64,000 nt of DNA from Kalaharituber pfeilii (GCA_015179045.1 WHUZ01000104.1:124001-188000), one strand, 5' to 3'. Positions 11,887 through 22,538 are shown, counted from the first letter of the stretch. Translations and numbers: made by a program. Notes: generated by a model not told the origin, from the sequence alone.

Positions 11887-14800
11887 ATGTTTCAGGGACT
11901 TAAGACCAAGAGAGTAGAGAAGGGAAAGGGCGAAGGAATCGGGATATTTGGACCGTGCCTGCCAGGAGAGTGGGGCAAGAAGAGTACGGTGTTTTACGGG
12001 GAATGTCAATATACCTTGGAAGAGGTGACAGAGTGGGAGGTGGAGGATTTTTTCAGCAAGAAAGGGGAGGCAGGGGAACCTGGAGAAGGGAAGACGATTT
12101 GGGAGTTACTGGTGGAGGCTACACAGAGAACGAATGTATGGGAAAGGGCGAAAGTGGAGGAAGGGGAAGTGCTTTCATTAATGGACCTGAAAGTAGAAAC
12201 GGAGAAAAAGATGATTGAGAGGGGGGAAGAGACGATTGAGTTCAAGAGCCAAGACTTAAGAGACCCATTGAAGAGGAGGATGATTAGGAAAATCTTGACG
12301 GAGTGCTTGATGGGCAAGGAGATATCGGATGAGGAACTGGATAGGGATTTGAAAGAAGCGGGGATGGTAATGCACCAGGAGTGGGAGGAGCAGGGGGAGG
12401 AATTGATGGGAACTATCACGATGAGGAATGTTAAAACGGGGGGGACAGCACAGAGAGTGCTAAGGACCGCGAGGGTAACAGGGGGAAGGGTCAGGGGGGT
12501 ACAGCAAGAGCAAGAGTCACCATCGAAGAGAGGGAACCGGAGCCGATGGGCTCCGCCCATTCTGGAAGCGATGGAGGAGGCGATGGAGGAGGATGAGGAA
12601 GTTGGAGGGGTAAGCCCATTCTGGGACCCAGCACCATCCAAAACCAACCTTTTCGGAACACTGGCCCCAGGGACAAAAGATTTCCTGAGTCTTGAAGAAA
12701 TCCCAAACTCCCAACCGGAAGGAGTCACGCAGGAGAGGGAACAAACAAAGAGCAGGGTTACACCGGCGGTACCGGTAGTCGACCTGGTCACACCGGAGGT
12801 GGCACCGGCAGTGCCAATAATTCCGGTCGTGGACTTGACGGAGGTCACACAGACCCAGGAGGAGGAAGTAGATGATACGCAGGCGGGGGAAACGGAGATG
12901 AGGGAAGAGGAGGAAGAGATGCAAGAAGGGGAGGAGGGAGAGGAGGATGAGGAGATGGGAGAAGGAGGGGAGATGAGTGTAGAGGAAGGATTAGTAGACG
13001 CGGCAATCATTTTCCTGAGAAGAGCACAGATGTGGGAGGTTGCCGAGAAGGAAAGGGGAAGAGAGCGAGGGGAAAAACCACGAAGAAGGTCCGAAAGGCA
13101 GAGGAGGGGGTGGCGAAATTGATGGACGGATGCCTTGGGTACACATGGCAGGAGTTCATAAAGGAGGCGGGGGAACAGGATAGAAAGGGTAGGGGACTGT
13201 GGGTGGCAGAGGAACAGCTGACAGAGAATAAGGCGAAGGGGATGAGGATGTGGGCAGAGGACGTTCAGAAGAATGTCAACTCCGGAGAAGAAAAGGGGAT
13301 GGCGGAAAGAGTAAAGAGGCTGGAGGACATGGTCGTGAGCATACATGCGCACATGGGATTGGCGACGACCGAGGAGAAAGACAGGGCGGAGAAGAGACGG
13401 CAGGTAGAAAAGGAAAATAGGGAAAAGGAAATGGAAAGAGAAAGGCAGGCGGAGGCGAGAAGGATCGCAAAAAAGGCAGAGGAGCAGAAGAGGGCGGAGG
13501 AGGAGGAAAAGCGCAAACAGGAGGCAGCGATCGAGGCACACAACACCCTCGACGCACAACAAAGGCTGAGGAAGAGAGAGCTGCTGTTGGCAAAAGAGCG
13601 CGCGAGCAAATTGGAAAGGGAGGCGCTGGAATCCAGCAAGGCGGAGGACGAGAAGAAGGCAAGGGAAGCCAAAGAGGAAGCGGAGAGGATCGAGCGGGAG
13701 AATAGGGGATTCCTCACGGCAGAAGTCAAGCAGGAGGGGGAGGGTTGGCAAATCGTGGGGGGAAAGAAGATGAGGAAGATACAAGTAACCTCCCAGCATA
13801 AGGAGAGGGTGGTGGCAAAAGGGGAGGCGTGGGAGAAAGAGAAAGAAAAGGGGATAAAGGTGTTCGAGCAGGCGAGGCGGGATTGGGAGGCTACGGAGAA
13901 AAAACCCATGTTCCGAGTCAAGAAGCTGGACATCCATGGGGAGGTATGCGTCTTCGAGAGGGTGTGGGAGGTCGAGGAGATACCTGCGGGGATGAAAGAT
14001 GAGGAGGTGTTAAAGAAGTGTGACGCCCTCATCAGGGCAATGTACAAGGATACAGTGAGGGTGTGGGTGGAAAACAAAAAGGCAGTAAGGTTGGTAATAA
14101 AAGGGGTACCGGTGCAGAAGGGGACAATAACGGACCAAGAGGTCGCGGAGTTGGTGAAGAAGGAAAACCCGGAGCTAAAAGCAGGAAACCGGGGCCGCAT
14201 AGATTTGCTTGGGCACCGAACCCACAGACGGCGAGGTCGAGTTCGGTGACGTTTGAGGTAGCGAATGCGGAGGAGGCGGAGAGGTTGTGCAAAGAGAGGG
14301 TGATGATCCTGCGGAAACCGAGGTGGGTACAACTCTGGAATCCGAAGGGGAAACAGCAGCAGGGGAGAAGACCGGAGATTAAGCAGAACTGGAGAAGAGA
14401 GGAGGGAATGCTAGAAGGGGTGATAAGGACGCTACTACCAGCAAACGCTCCGAGGGGACCGAAAGGGAAGGGAGTGCATGCACAAGGAGGAGGCAAGGGG
14501 GGAGTGACACAAACACAAGACAGGCAAGTACGGCAGACGACGGGGGAGATCACATGCCTGGTGTGTAAAAGGAAGGGACACGTTGCGAAGGAATGCAGCG
14601 ACGAGGGGGCGAAGGAGGCATTCAGGGCGATTACGGAAAAAAGGAAAGGAACAGGGGTCGGGGGAGGGGAGGGCATGAAAAGGAAGAAGATGGGGGAGGA
14701 GGGAGAGGGGGGACTAGTCTTCAATGCCGGAAGTCAGAAGGAAGCGGAGGAGATTAGCGCTATTCTGAGGGAGACGAAGACAAAAGCAAAAGGAAAGGAG

Positions 14801-14929
14801 AGGGAAGTAAGTTGGGACGAGGAGGCAGAAGGTATGCAAGGGGTAAAGAAGGACGTGGAGGGCATTGAGGATTCCGCCTGGGCACCCACCCTGGATGAGA
14901 GGACCGAAGCCCCGAAGTCCACATGGTAA
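11887..14929 (+). pseudogene. LINE A1 ORF1 (gag-like), two frameshifts
   Basis: Reads through 11887-13122, then 13032-14249, then 14063-14929, each in a different frame. The N-terminal part (about 110 residues) is shared with LINE A2. The middle is very acidic, followed by a long charged coiled coil (about 13300-13720). Next comes a domain of the LINE ORF1 type ('VFERVWEVEEIP', 'MYKDTVRVWVEN', 'LVIKGVPV') and a CCHC zinc knuckle CLVCKRKGHVAKEC near 14556. Family members bind element RNA and act in the nucleoprotein particle. The stop TAA overlaps the ORF2 start in ATGGTAA at 14923-14929. Confidence 0.8.
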
Positions 14930-17900
14930 AGTGGAAAGTAGGATGTCAAAACGTGCAGGGCGGGGTAGCCAACACGCACGTGGCGTTGGAGTGGGCAAGT
15001 AGGGAGGGGTTTCATATCTTTTTTGTATTAGAAGCATGGGTAGAGAAGAAGGGGGGGAGCTGGGTAACGACAACACACCCATCTTTCGACATAAAGTCGG
15101 AGGTGAGAGAGGGAACGAGGGTGGTGTTACACGTGAGCAAGGGGAGAATAGAGAAGGTGAGGGTGAGAGAGGAAGAAAAGAATTGGGTGTGGGCAGAAGC
15201 GGAGGGGACGAGAGTAGGAGGAGTGTACGTCCAGCCCAGTTGGAAGAAAGAGGACATGGAGAACGTGTTAGGAAAGGTAGAGAAAGAGTGGGACGGGAAG
15301 AGGGGGATCATTCGGGGAGATTGGAACGCCCATCACCAAGCGTGGGGAGGGGCGGGAGTGCAGAATAATGGGAGGGGGACGACGGTAAAGGAGTTCTTCG
15401 AAGGGGACGGATGGGAGCTGGTCAACATGGCAGGAGAAATGACGCGGAGGAGACAGAGGCGGGGGGTGATACAGGAGTCGGTCATTGATTTGTGTTGGCA
15501 GAAGGGGATGGGAGAGGAGATGAAGGGGGGGATGCAACAGGCCTTTCTGAGCTCAGACCACGCAGCCATAGGCATGACGTGGGAGAACACGGAGAGGGGA
15601 GGAGGAGAGAAAAGAAGGAGGGTGAATTTTGAAGAAGTGGAGGATCTGGTGGAGGAGATGAAGGAGTGGGACGGGGAAAAGAAAGGGGAGTGGATGGAGG
15701 GACTGCGGGGGGAAACCCCGTACGAGAAACTTCTGGACCTCAAGGAAAGGCACAGTCGGGAAGTGAGGGTGTGCAGGAGGAGTAAGAAATGGTGGTCAAA
15801 GAAGCTAACGAGCCTCCGCAAGGAGGTGACGGCAGCGGGGAGAGGAGGGGTGGGTCAAGGAGCAAAGGGGATGGACCCAGAGAGATATGAGAAATGGAAG
15901 CAAGCGAAGAGGACCCTCAAGGCGAACATAAAAAAGGAGAAGGAGGAGTGCTGGAGGGCCTTCGCGGAGGAGATGGGGGAGAAGGACCCGTGGGTGGTCG
16001 CCAGGGTAGCTAAAGACTCGTGGAGGTTGAAAGCGACTATGGGGAAGTTGAAAGGAGAGGAGGGGAGGGGCTGAAGACGGATCAAGACAAGTGCGAAGCA
16101 CTTGTCTCGAGAAACTTTCAGTGGGAAGAGGGACAGGACAGAGATGACGGAGAAGAGGAGAGTGGGGAGGGACCGGGATACGGGGTGGAAAAGATCGTGG
16201 GCATGCTGGAGGACGCCCTCAGGGGGACAAGTAACGTGTCGGCGCCGGGACCCGATGGAGTCTCATACAAGTTCTTGAAGCTGGTGATGAAGACGCCATT
16301 AGGAAGGGAGCTAATGACACAAATGGCGGAAGAGATGGCGGCGGGGAAGACCCCGGAAGAGTGGCAGTTGAGCAAGGTGGTGATGATTCCGAAACCTGGG
16401 AAAGACAAGTCGCAGGTGAAGAGTTGGAGACCAATAAATTTGATCAACTGCGTGGCGAAGCTGGGAGAGAAGGTGGTGGCAAACGAGTTACAAGAAGCAG
16501 ATCAACTCTTCCACCGACATCAGTTTGGCGGAAGGAAGGGACGAAATGCGGCAGAAGCGATGATGAGGGCAGTCACCAAAACACAGAGGTGTCTAGCAAG
16601 AAAGGGGGGGCAGTGTGGAGCCTCGACGATGTGAAGGGGGGCTTCAATAACGTGAAGGGGGAAGAGGTGCTGAAGAGGGTGAGGAGAGACAAGGGAGTAG
16701 GGAGGTGGGCGGGGTGGCTGAAGGGGTTTTTCAGAGAGAGAAAGTTCACGGTGGAATGGGACGGAGTGGTCAGGGGGGAAGGCAGAGCGAACGTGGGGGT
16801 ACCTCAGGGGTCGCCCCTGTCACCAGTCGTCTTTCTGATATGGTTGGCGCCGATGTTGGAAGACCTGGAGAAGACGTTAGGGAGAGAATGCCCGGAGGTG
16901 GAGTGTGAAGTCCCGTCGTACGTAGACGACATCAATGTAACGGCGTGGGATTGGGAAGGGAAGGTGGATCAAGAGAGACTGAGAGTGAAATTGGGAAGGA
17001 TCATGGGGAGAGTGGCGGAAAAATGGGGGGTGCCGTTGGAGAGAGCGAAGCACGAGGATATTGTCTTCGGCAAGGGGAAGAGAAGGAGAAAGGAGGTGGA
17101 AAGAGTGAAATGGCTGGGAGTAATATTCGATGCTACTCTAGACTTCGACTTTCACTGGAAGGCGAGGAGGGAGAAGGCGAGAAAACTCACGGGAGCCATG
17201 ATGGGGGCGGGCGCGGGGCAGTGGGGGATGAGCCCACGGAGCTGGAGACAGTTGTACACGGGGATGATTAGAGCGGTGATGATGTGGGGTTCGGAGATAG
17301 GATGGAGGGGGCAGAAGGAGTGGAGAAGAGAAATGGAGAAGATTCAGTACCAGGTACTGAAGAAGGCCACGGGCGCTGTCCACGGAGCAGCGATTCAGAA
17401 AGTCAACTGGATTGCCGGAGTGGAGAGTGCAGAGACAGCTCTAGATGCCGCACAGGCGAGGTTTGTGGCGAGAAGCATGGGAGATCCGGAAGGATGTGGG
17501 GACATTTGGACCGCAGACTTCAGGGGCAGGGGGACGTGGAGGAGCGGGGGCGGGACTGGAAGGATTGGAGCGTGGGATGGGCGACGCAGAAGAAGGACGG
17601 TTTCGAGTCGGTGGCGGGGAGGGTACAGAGCACAGTGAGCTTCGTTATGCCGGAGGGGGTAGACGAAGTGTCATGGGGAGGAAGATGTGCGAGAGTGGAG
17701 GTGGAAGAAGCCAACAGGGAGGGTCGCAAAGGGGGGGGAGCGGAGGAGTGGGAGTCCACGATCTTCTGGGCAACGCAAGGGGCAGGGGCCATTTACACGG
17801 ACGGCAGCATAAATGAGAAGGGGAGAGTAGGAGGGGGTTTCTGGAAATGGGACGGCGGGGGAGGAGAAGAGATGGGAACGGGGGCGACGGTGTGGGACGG

Positions 17901-18485
17901 GGAGATGAAGGGGATGAGAAGGGGGATAGAGAAGGCAGCACCGGCACCGGCGAACGTAGTCGTCCTAACTGATTCACAGGCAGCAATCGCGGCAGTGAAG
18001 AAGGCAGGAAGATTAGGGAAAGCACGAACCGGAGACCTAAGGAGGGTGGTGGACCAAATTGCAGAAAGAAAGAGGAGAGGGGGAGACGTCAAACTGATGT
18101 GGGTAAAGGCACACATTGGTATCGCCGGCAATGAGGCGGCGGACGTTGAAGCAAAAAAGGCGGCGGACAGGATAGGGAGGTCGGTGGTGACAGAAGGAGG
18201 GCTGCGGCAGAAGTGGAAGCGACTGCGCGCGGCGGAGAGAAAAGAAAGGGGATACGGGAGGGGCGCAGTGATGGAGTGGAGAAGGGGGCCGCAACGGCGT
18301 TCACGAGATTGAGAACGGGAAAGGGGATGGGGAAGGAGTGGGAAGTAAGAATTGGGAAAGCGATGGAAGGGAGTGTATGTGGATGCGGAGAAAGGCAAAC
18401 GGCGGACCACCTGGCGTTCAGGTGTGAGGAGGTGGAGTACTTGGAAGGATGGGGAAGGTGGGAGGATATTGACGACAAGAAATAG
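14923..18485 (+). pseudogene. LINE A1 ORF2: AP endonuclease, reverse transcriptase, RNase H; frameshifted
   Basis: Frames in order are 14923-16074, 16020-16634, 16361-17638, 17284-18312 and 18213-18485, so about four shifts. The endonuclease has 'GDWNAHHQAWG' and 'SSDHAAIGM'. The RT shows 'APGPDGVSYKFLKL', 'MIPKPGKDKS', 'SWRPINLINCVAKLGEKV', 'VPQGSPLSPVVFL' and the catalytic YVDD (near 16920). RNase H has 'IYTDGSINEKGRVGG', 'LTDSQAAIAA' and 'MWVKAHIGIAGNEAADVEA'. The end carries a Cys/His motif CGCGERQTADHLAFRC. It nicks target DNA and reverse-transcribes the element RNA from its 3' end. The shifts fall at places other than those in LINE A2, so they look like decay rather than programmed frameshifting. 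Confidence 0.85.
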
Positions 18486-18689
18486 ATGGTGGAGCAGGAG
18501 AATGGAGAGGTGGTGAATGCGCTGGGAGAGTTTTTTGGTTCGCTGAAGGTGTAAGGGGAGGGGGCGAATTTTCGTTTGTTCGTAGGTGGCGGGGGAAGTA
18601 AGACGTAGCTATTTTTAAGTGCCTCGGGGAAGTGGGGCGGGGAGGGGTTGACGCTTTCGTTTGTAGAGATGGCGGTGGAAGAGTTAGTT

Positions 18690-18780
18690 AGGCAAGCCTG
18701 CCTCCGGGCGTTGAGGGTTTAGACCCAGGGGCCCTGCCATGGCGAACAGCTACAAGCGGGGTCACGTGATATTAAAAAAA
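18690..18780 (+). other. LINE A1 3' tail (type A) with hairpin and A-run
   Basis: The last 90 bp hold a perfect hairpin GGGT-TTAG-ACCC, then the conserved block GCCCTGCCATGGCGAACAGC and GCGGGGTCACGTGATAT before the A-run. The same block ends LINE A2, the ORF1-only elements, the SINE and many short insertions. In related LINEs the RT recognises the 3' end of its template, so this is the likely recognition element. That role is inferred from its sharing. Confidence 0.65.
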
Positions 18781-19489
18781 AGGGTGTAGCTAGGGGGCGT
18801 TGGCTTTTCTGTAGCCTTCTCCGAAGCTTTTGAGGGCCTCGTAGACTGCCCTTTTGTTGGATTGGGGGCCGTGGGCACCTTCTTGCCTTTCATGGATGGT
18901 TGCGCTGAGGGGGTGGAAGATTTCTGAGGGGCATGTGATGTTGGTGGAATGTTTTGAGAGACATTTGCTGCATACGACACCCTTGGTAGTGCCTCTGGCT
19001 CGGTTTGTGTTTCCCCTTCCTCAACTTGCTCCTCCCAATCTCATTGCAAGAAGGTCGTTGCACCGGTGTACGAGTTCAACTTTGCTTAGGAACCTGCCTG
19101 TTGGCTCAAAGTTTGGTCTTGTCATTTGGTCTTTTATGCACTCATCAATGTGTTCAATGACATCTCCCACTGCCTCAAGCATTATAGTTATATTGACTCC
19201 ACCAAGTCTTTCGCTAATAGACTTGAGCAGCAGGGCCTCGAGACGGGTACTCTTGGCAAGTGTTGTTTTGGCACCCGAATCCTTGTCTTGCGCCCTATGC
19301 TCAAGGTGCATAGGGAGATTTTTTCGCTCTCGCTCTTCTTCAAGCTCTCTGAAGAATGAAGAAGTCAGAAATGTCTTCAGGTTGGTCAAACGCAGGTTCA
19401 GCATTCTGTCAAATGTACTGTAGTAAGATGCCGTTGTGTAACGTGGTGTGAGCACGTAGGGAAACGTCGTTCTATCGCTAGACCCCTTG
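18781..19489 (-). pseudogene. ORF1-type fragment (type B/C LINE), inverted next to a LINE 3' end
   Basis: The minus strand reads an ORF1-like peptide from about 19489 down: 'STFDRMLNLRLTNLKTF', 'ELEEERERKN' (coiled coil), 'VELVHRCNDLLAMRL', then after a frameshift 'SYAANVSQNIPPTSHAP' near 18960. The last block matches 54.4 kb ('SYAAIVSQNIPPT') and 35.25 kb ('SYAAVISQNIPPS'). It abuts the LINE A1 A-run at 18780 on one side and a plus-strand LINE 3' end at 19490 on the other. Confidence 0.6.
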
Positions 19490-20070
19490 CTCAGGACGAG
19501 ACGGTGACGGAAGCGGGCATCCGACAAGAGGCGAAGGCCAGTAGAGGGGAGGAGAGAAGGAGACTACAGCTGACGTACAGACCACTCGAATTCCTGGGGA
19601 CCAGAAGGCGGGTGGCCACACTCGCAGGCATCATGGGGGACAAAGGATTGAGACAATGGAGACACCAGATAGGGAAGGAGGATTCACCGGAGTGCAGGTG
19701 GTGTGGAAAGGCCCTCGAGAATTACAGACATATATCGAGAGAGTGCGAGGCGTGGAAGAAGAGACTACCGGGAGGAGAGACGGGGCTGAAGATGCCAACA
19801 GGAGTGGAGAAAGGGAAGGGGAAGGAAGAGGGGGAGAAGAAGGGGATGAAAGAGGGGGAGAAGAAGGGGATGAAAGAGGGGGAGAAGAAGGGGATGATAC
19901 TGGCCGAGGTGCTGGACTGGGCAGCGAGCTAGCTGATTTCTATCCGACTATTATTTTTCCTTTACACTCTTTCCTTATCTATCATCTGCGATTTACACAT
20001 TCTGTACCTAACACCTCGCCGTAGCCTGATAGGCGGCATGTGAGTAATGAAAAAAAAAAAAAAAAAAAAA
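19490..20070 (+). pseudogene. LINE (type C) ORF2 C-terminus with 3' tail
   Basis: Encodes the end of a LINE ORF2: 'DETVTEAGIRQE', 'TYRPLEFLGTRR' and a Cys/His motif CRWCGKALENYRHISREC. It then has three tandem copies of an 8-residue unit EGEKKGMK (24-bp repeats at about 19832-19900) and a stop near 19930. The type C tail follows at 20020-20050, with inner hairpin GCCT-GAT-AGGC, and a long A-run. The corresponding part of 54.4-55.1 kb is its closest relative here. Confidence 0.7.
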
Positions 20071-20079
20071 AGACCCCTT

Positions 20080-20753
20080 TTTTTTTTTTTTTTTTTTTAA
20101 TTTCACATAACCCCGCTTGCAGCTGTTCGCCATGGCAGGGTCCCTGGACCGAAGTCCTTCTGGCCCGGAGACAGGCACCTGTGCAACTACATACAAAATC
20201 GTCCCCTGTAAAAACACACAACGATACTATGACTTCCGTGATGTGGAGGAAACACAAAGCGAAAGCCCAATCCCCCAAGAGAACAATTAAGCACGAATAC
20301 TCAAATATCCCCCCAGAGAATCAAGCAGTCATATCCATCTCCTCCACATCCCTCCCCTTCCCCTTTCTGTCCATCTTTGTTATTCTGTCCCAGTCATACA
20401 AGCACGAGTGGTACCATTTGCCTGATAACCGTACCTTCGCTGGTGTTTGACTATCTGATTCTACCTCCCCCTCCAGGTAGATAACAATCGAGCTAGTCTT
20501 CTTTCCCTCCCTCCTTTCTTTTCCCACCAACCATCTTGCCGCAACAATCTTCCCCATCCATGGGTTCGCCTTTTCCATCCACTCTCTTACTTTCCCAAGT
20601 TTCTTCGTCACCGCTATGCCATGCACTACAACTGCCCGGCCAGATTGCAGGAACCTTTCTTTCTGGGATGTTCTTGCTTTGGAGATTATGTTGGAGGCTT
20701 CTTGTTCTGCTTGGGGGGGTTGGTACTGGACCCCCTTACTGCGTTTTTGAAAT
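20080..20753 (-). mobile_element. ORF1-only non-LTR element (type B), copy 2
   Basis: A 674 bp insertion with 9-bp duplications agacccctt at 20071-20079 and 20754-20762. Minus-strand reading is open from the 5' end to about 20321: 'SGRAVVVHGIAVTKKLGK', 'WMEKANPWMGKIVAARWL', 'TSSIVIYLEGEVESDSQ', 'LSGKWYHSCLYDWDRI', ending Met-Asp-Met-Thr-Ala-stop. The type A tail with GGACTTCGGTCC and a poly(T) run (20080-20098) complete it. This is the best-preserved copy of the small protein. It inserted next to the A-run of the preceding LINE. Confidence 0.78.
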
Positions 20754-20762
20754 AGACCCCTT

Positions 20763-21191
20763 GCTGGGAGGCCATTAGTGAAGTGTACGCTAAAGCGAAT
20801 GAATAAATGAAGTATGTAGATGTAGATGTGTAGATGGTCTATGTACATGCCCTCCGGATGCTCTATTTAAGCTTCCCCTAATCTTTCGCCCACACGTGGT
20901 TCACAGTGCTCTGATCTGGCATCGAGGCCCTCGCAGTAGTGCGGCGTTCAAGAATGGCCCCGCACAGTAGCTCTGCTCGTTCCGTCTCTAAGCTACTAGC
21001 TATAGGCCCTCACATCTACCAGCGCTTTGAAGTCAAAAGCGACTAACATAAGGGATAGAAAAGACTTAAAACAAGCGGACGTATATGCATTACGTTACAT
21101 GAGTCGCTACAAAGAACACTACTTCTCGAGGTCGCAGGGCGAACCACTCCAGCAACGCCCCTAGCTTATTCACCTCCTCTCTGATGTTCTC
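20763..21191. other. Short stretch without a gene
   Basis: Nothing recognisable apart from a TATA-like 'ctatttaagc' near 20870. It separates the nested retroelements from the WD40 array and ends at the tail insertion at 21192. Confidence 0.4.
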
Positions 21192-21243
21192 GTCATAGCC
21201 CATAGGGCGGCACGTGAGTATTGATATTAAAAAAAAAAAAAAA
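21192..21243 (+). mobile_element. 52-bp retroelement tail (type C) insertion
   Basis: The body 'gtcatagcccatagggcggc...gatatt' plus an A-run, with hairpin GCCC-ATA-GGGC. The flanks tctctgatgttctc (21178-21191) and tctctgatattctc (21244-21257) form a 14-bp duplication with one mismatch. Confidence 0.8.
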
Positions 21244-21431
21244 TCTCTGATATTCTCCAGGGGTCTAGAAGCTCTGCTCCCCCCAGGTTTTAATCATAGA
21301 TATATAGAAACTAAGCAATATAGAGATAGTAGCAAACAACATACTAGGCTGGAGCAAATTATATAACGGAGCTAGGCTAGATATAACGAACACTTGACAT
21401 TTGCTATACCACCGTAGGGTCTGTAAGACCT

Positions 21432-22538
21432 TCAAGTATTTGCTGGCTCCCCTACTGCTCCGTGTTGTCTGAGTAGGCGAAGATTAAGCGGATCAAGCCC
21501 GGCAGCACCTTGGATATTTACCTTCGCAAGGGCCAGTCTGTTCGAATTCGTTGATGCCCGTAAACCCAAGTACTGACCGTGTACCACTTGCCATACGAAA
21601 ATTGTGTTATTATCGCCTGAAGCAAGCAGTTGACCATCAGGGGAAAAGGCCACACTCAGTAAACCTGAAGCAAGTAGCTGATCCTCAGGGGCAAGGGCCA
21701 GACGGTCACGATGGCCCTCAAAAGTATGGGCGACTTCTTGACGAAGAAGTGACCACAGCCGGACAGTTCGATCGCCACTGCCAGAAGCAAGCAGCTGGCC
21801 ATCAGGAGAGAAGGCTACACTGTTGACTGAGTCGCTATGGCCCTCGAAGGTGTGGATAACTTCATGACGCTGAACTGACCACAGCCGGACAGTTCGATCG
21901 CCACTGCCAGAAGCAAGCAGCTGAGCATCAGGAGAGAAGGCTACACTGTTGACTGAGTCGCTATGGCCCTCGAAGGTGTGGACAACTTCATGACGCTGAA
22001 CTGACCACAGCCGGACAGTTCGATCGCCACTGCCAGAAGCAAGCAGCTGGCCATCAGGAGAGAAGGCTACACTGTTGACTGAGTTGCTATGGCCCTCGAA
22101 GGTGTGGATAACTTCATGACGCTGAACTGACCACAGCCGGACAGTTCGATCGTCACTGCCAGAAGCAAGCAGCTGAGCATCAGGAGAGAAAGCTACACTG
22201 TTGACTGAGTTGCTGTGGCCCTGGAAGGTATGGATAGCTTGTTGACGCTGAACTGACCACAACCAGATAGTTTGATCTCCACTGCCAGAAGCAAGCAGCT
22301 GAGCATCAGGAGAGAATTCTACACTGTTTACCACACTGCTATGGCCCACAAAGCTATTGATGGCTTCATGACGCTGAACTGACCACAGCCGGACAGTTTG
22401 ATCTCTGCTGCCGGAAGCAAGCAACTGACCGTCAGAAGAGAATGCTACACTGAATCCAAGGCCACTGTAGTCCTCGAAAGTGTTGATGTCTTCTTGACTA
22501 TAGTTGTAGATACATGCTTTAGCAACCTCCCTATTGAT
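21432..22538 (-). CDS. WD40 repeat array, highly internally conserved (partial gene)
   Basis: The frame is open from 22538 (an upstream TGA is at 22539-22541) to the stop at 21432, about 368 residues. It holds about seven 42-residue WD40 units, each built as (I/V)HTFEGHS-SVNSVAFSPD then QLLASGSGDRTVRLWSV. The four central units are nearly identical in protein and DNA; the last is degenerate. The C-terminal tail contains 'GLDPLNLRLLRQHGA', resembling the ends of NACHT-WD40 proteins. No ATG precedes the first blade, so an upstream exon or domain is missing or spliced in. WD40 arrays form beta-propellers that bind ligands. This may be the sensor part of a STAND protein whose NTPase part is lost; that is inference. 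Confidence 0.72.
   Translation of the reverse strand: MNREVAKACIYNYSQEDINTFEDYSGLGFSVAFSSDGQLLASGSRDQTVRLWSVQRHEAINSFVGHSSVVNSVEFSPDAQLLASGSGDQTIWLWSVQRQQAIHTFQGHSNSVNSVAFSPDAQLLASGSDDRTVRLWSVQRHEVIHTFEGHSNSVNSVAFSPDGQLLASGSGDRTVRLWSVQRHEVVHTFEGHSDSVNSVAFSPDAQLLASGSGDRTVRLWSVQRHEVIHTFEGHSDSVNSVAFSPDGQLLASGSGDRTVRLWSLLRQEVAHTFEGHRDRLALAPEDQLLASGLLSVAFSPDGQLLASGDNNTIFVWQVVHGQYLGLRASTNSNRLALAKVNIQGAAGLDPLNLRLLRQHGAVGEPANT

Larger units (their letters stand above)
11887..18780 (+). mobile_element. LINE copy A1, Tad1/I-like, near full length
   Basis: Two ORFs, a 3' UTR and a terminal A-run (18773-18780) make a non-LTR retrotransposon of about 6.9 kb; the 5' UTR start before 11887 is not defined. 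ORF1 has a zinc knuckle; ORF2 has AP endonuclease, RT, RNase H and a terminal Cys/His motif, the order typical of the fungal Tad1 and I groups. The coding strand is extremely purine-rich. Frameshifts in both ORFs make this copy non-functional as read, though some shifts fall in G-runs and could be sequencing errors. A second copy of the family lies at 37.8-44.9 kb on the other strand. Confidence 0.85.

Noticed and set aside
12006..13937. A 643-codon minus-strand open frame opposite LINE A1 ORF1
   Set aside because: It is Ser/Leu/Pro-rich low complexity. The purine-rich sense strand rarely gives stop codons in antisense, so long antisense frames are expected.
13032..17638. Programmed frameshifting in LINE ORFs
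   Set aside because: LINE A1 and LINE A2 have their frame changes at different positions, which suits decay or sequencing error.
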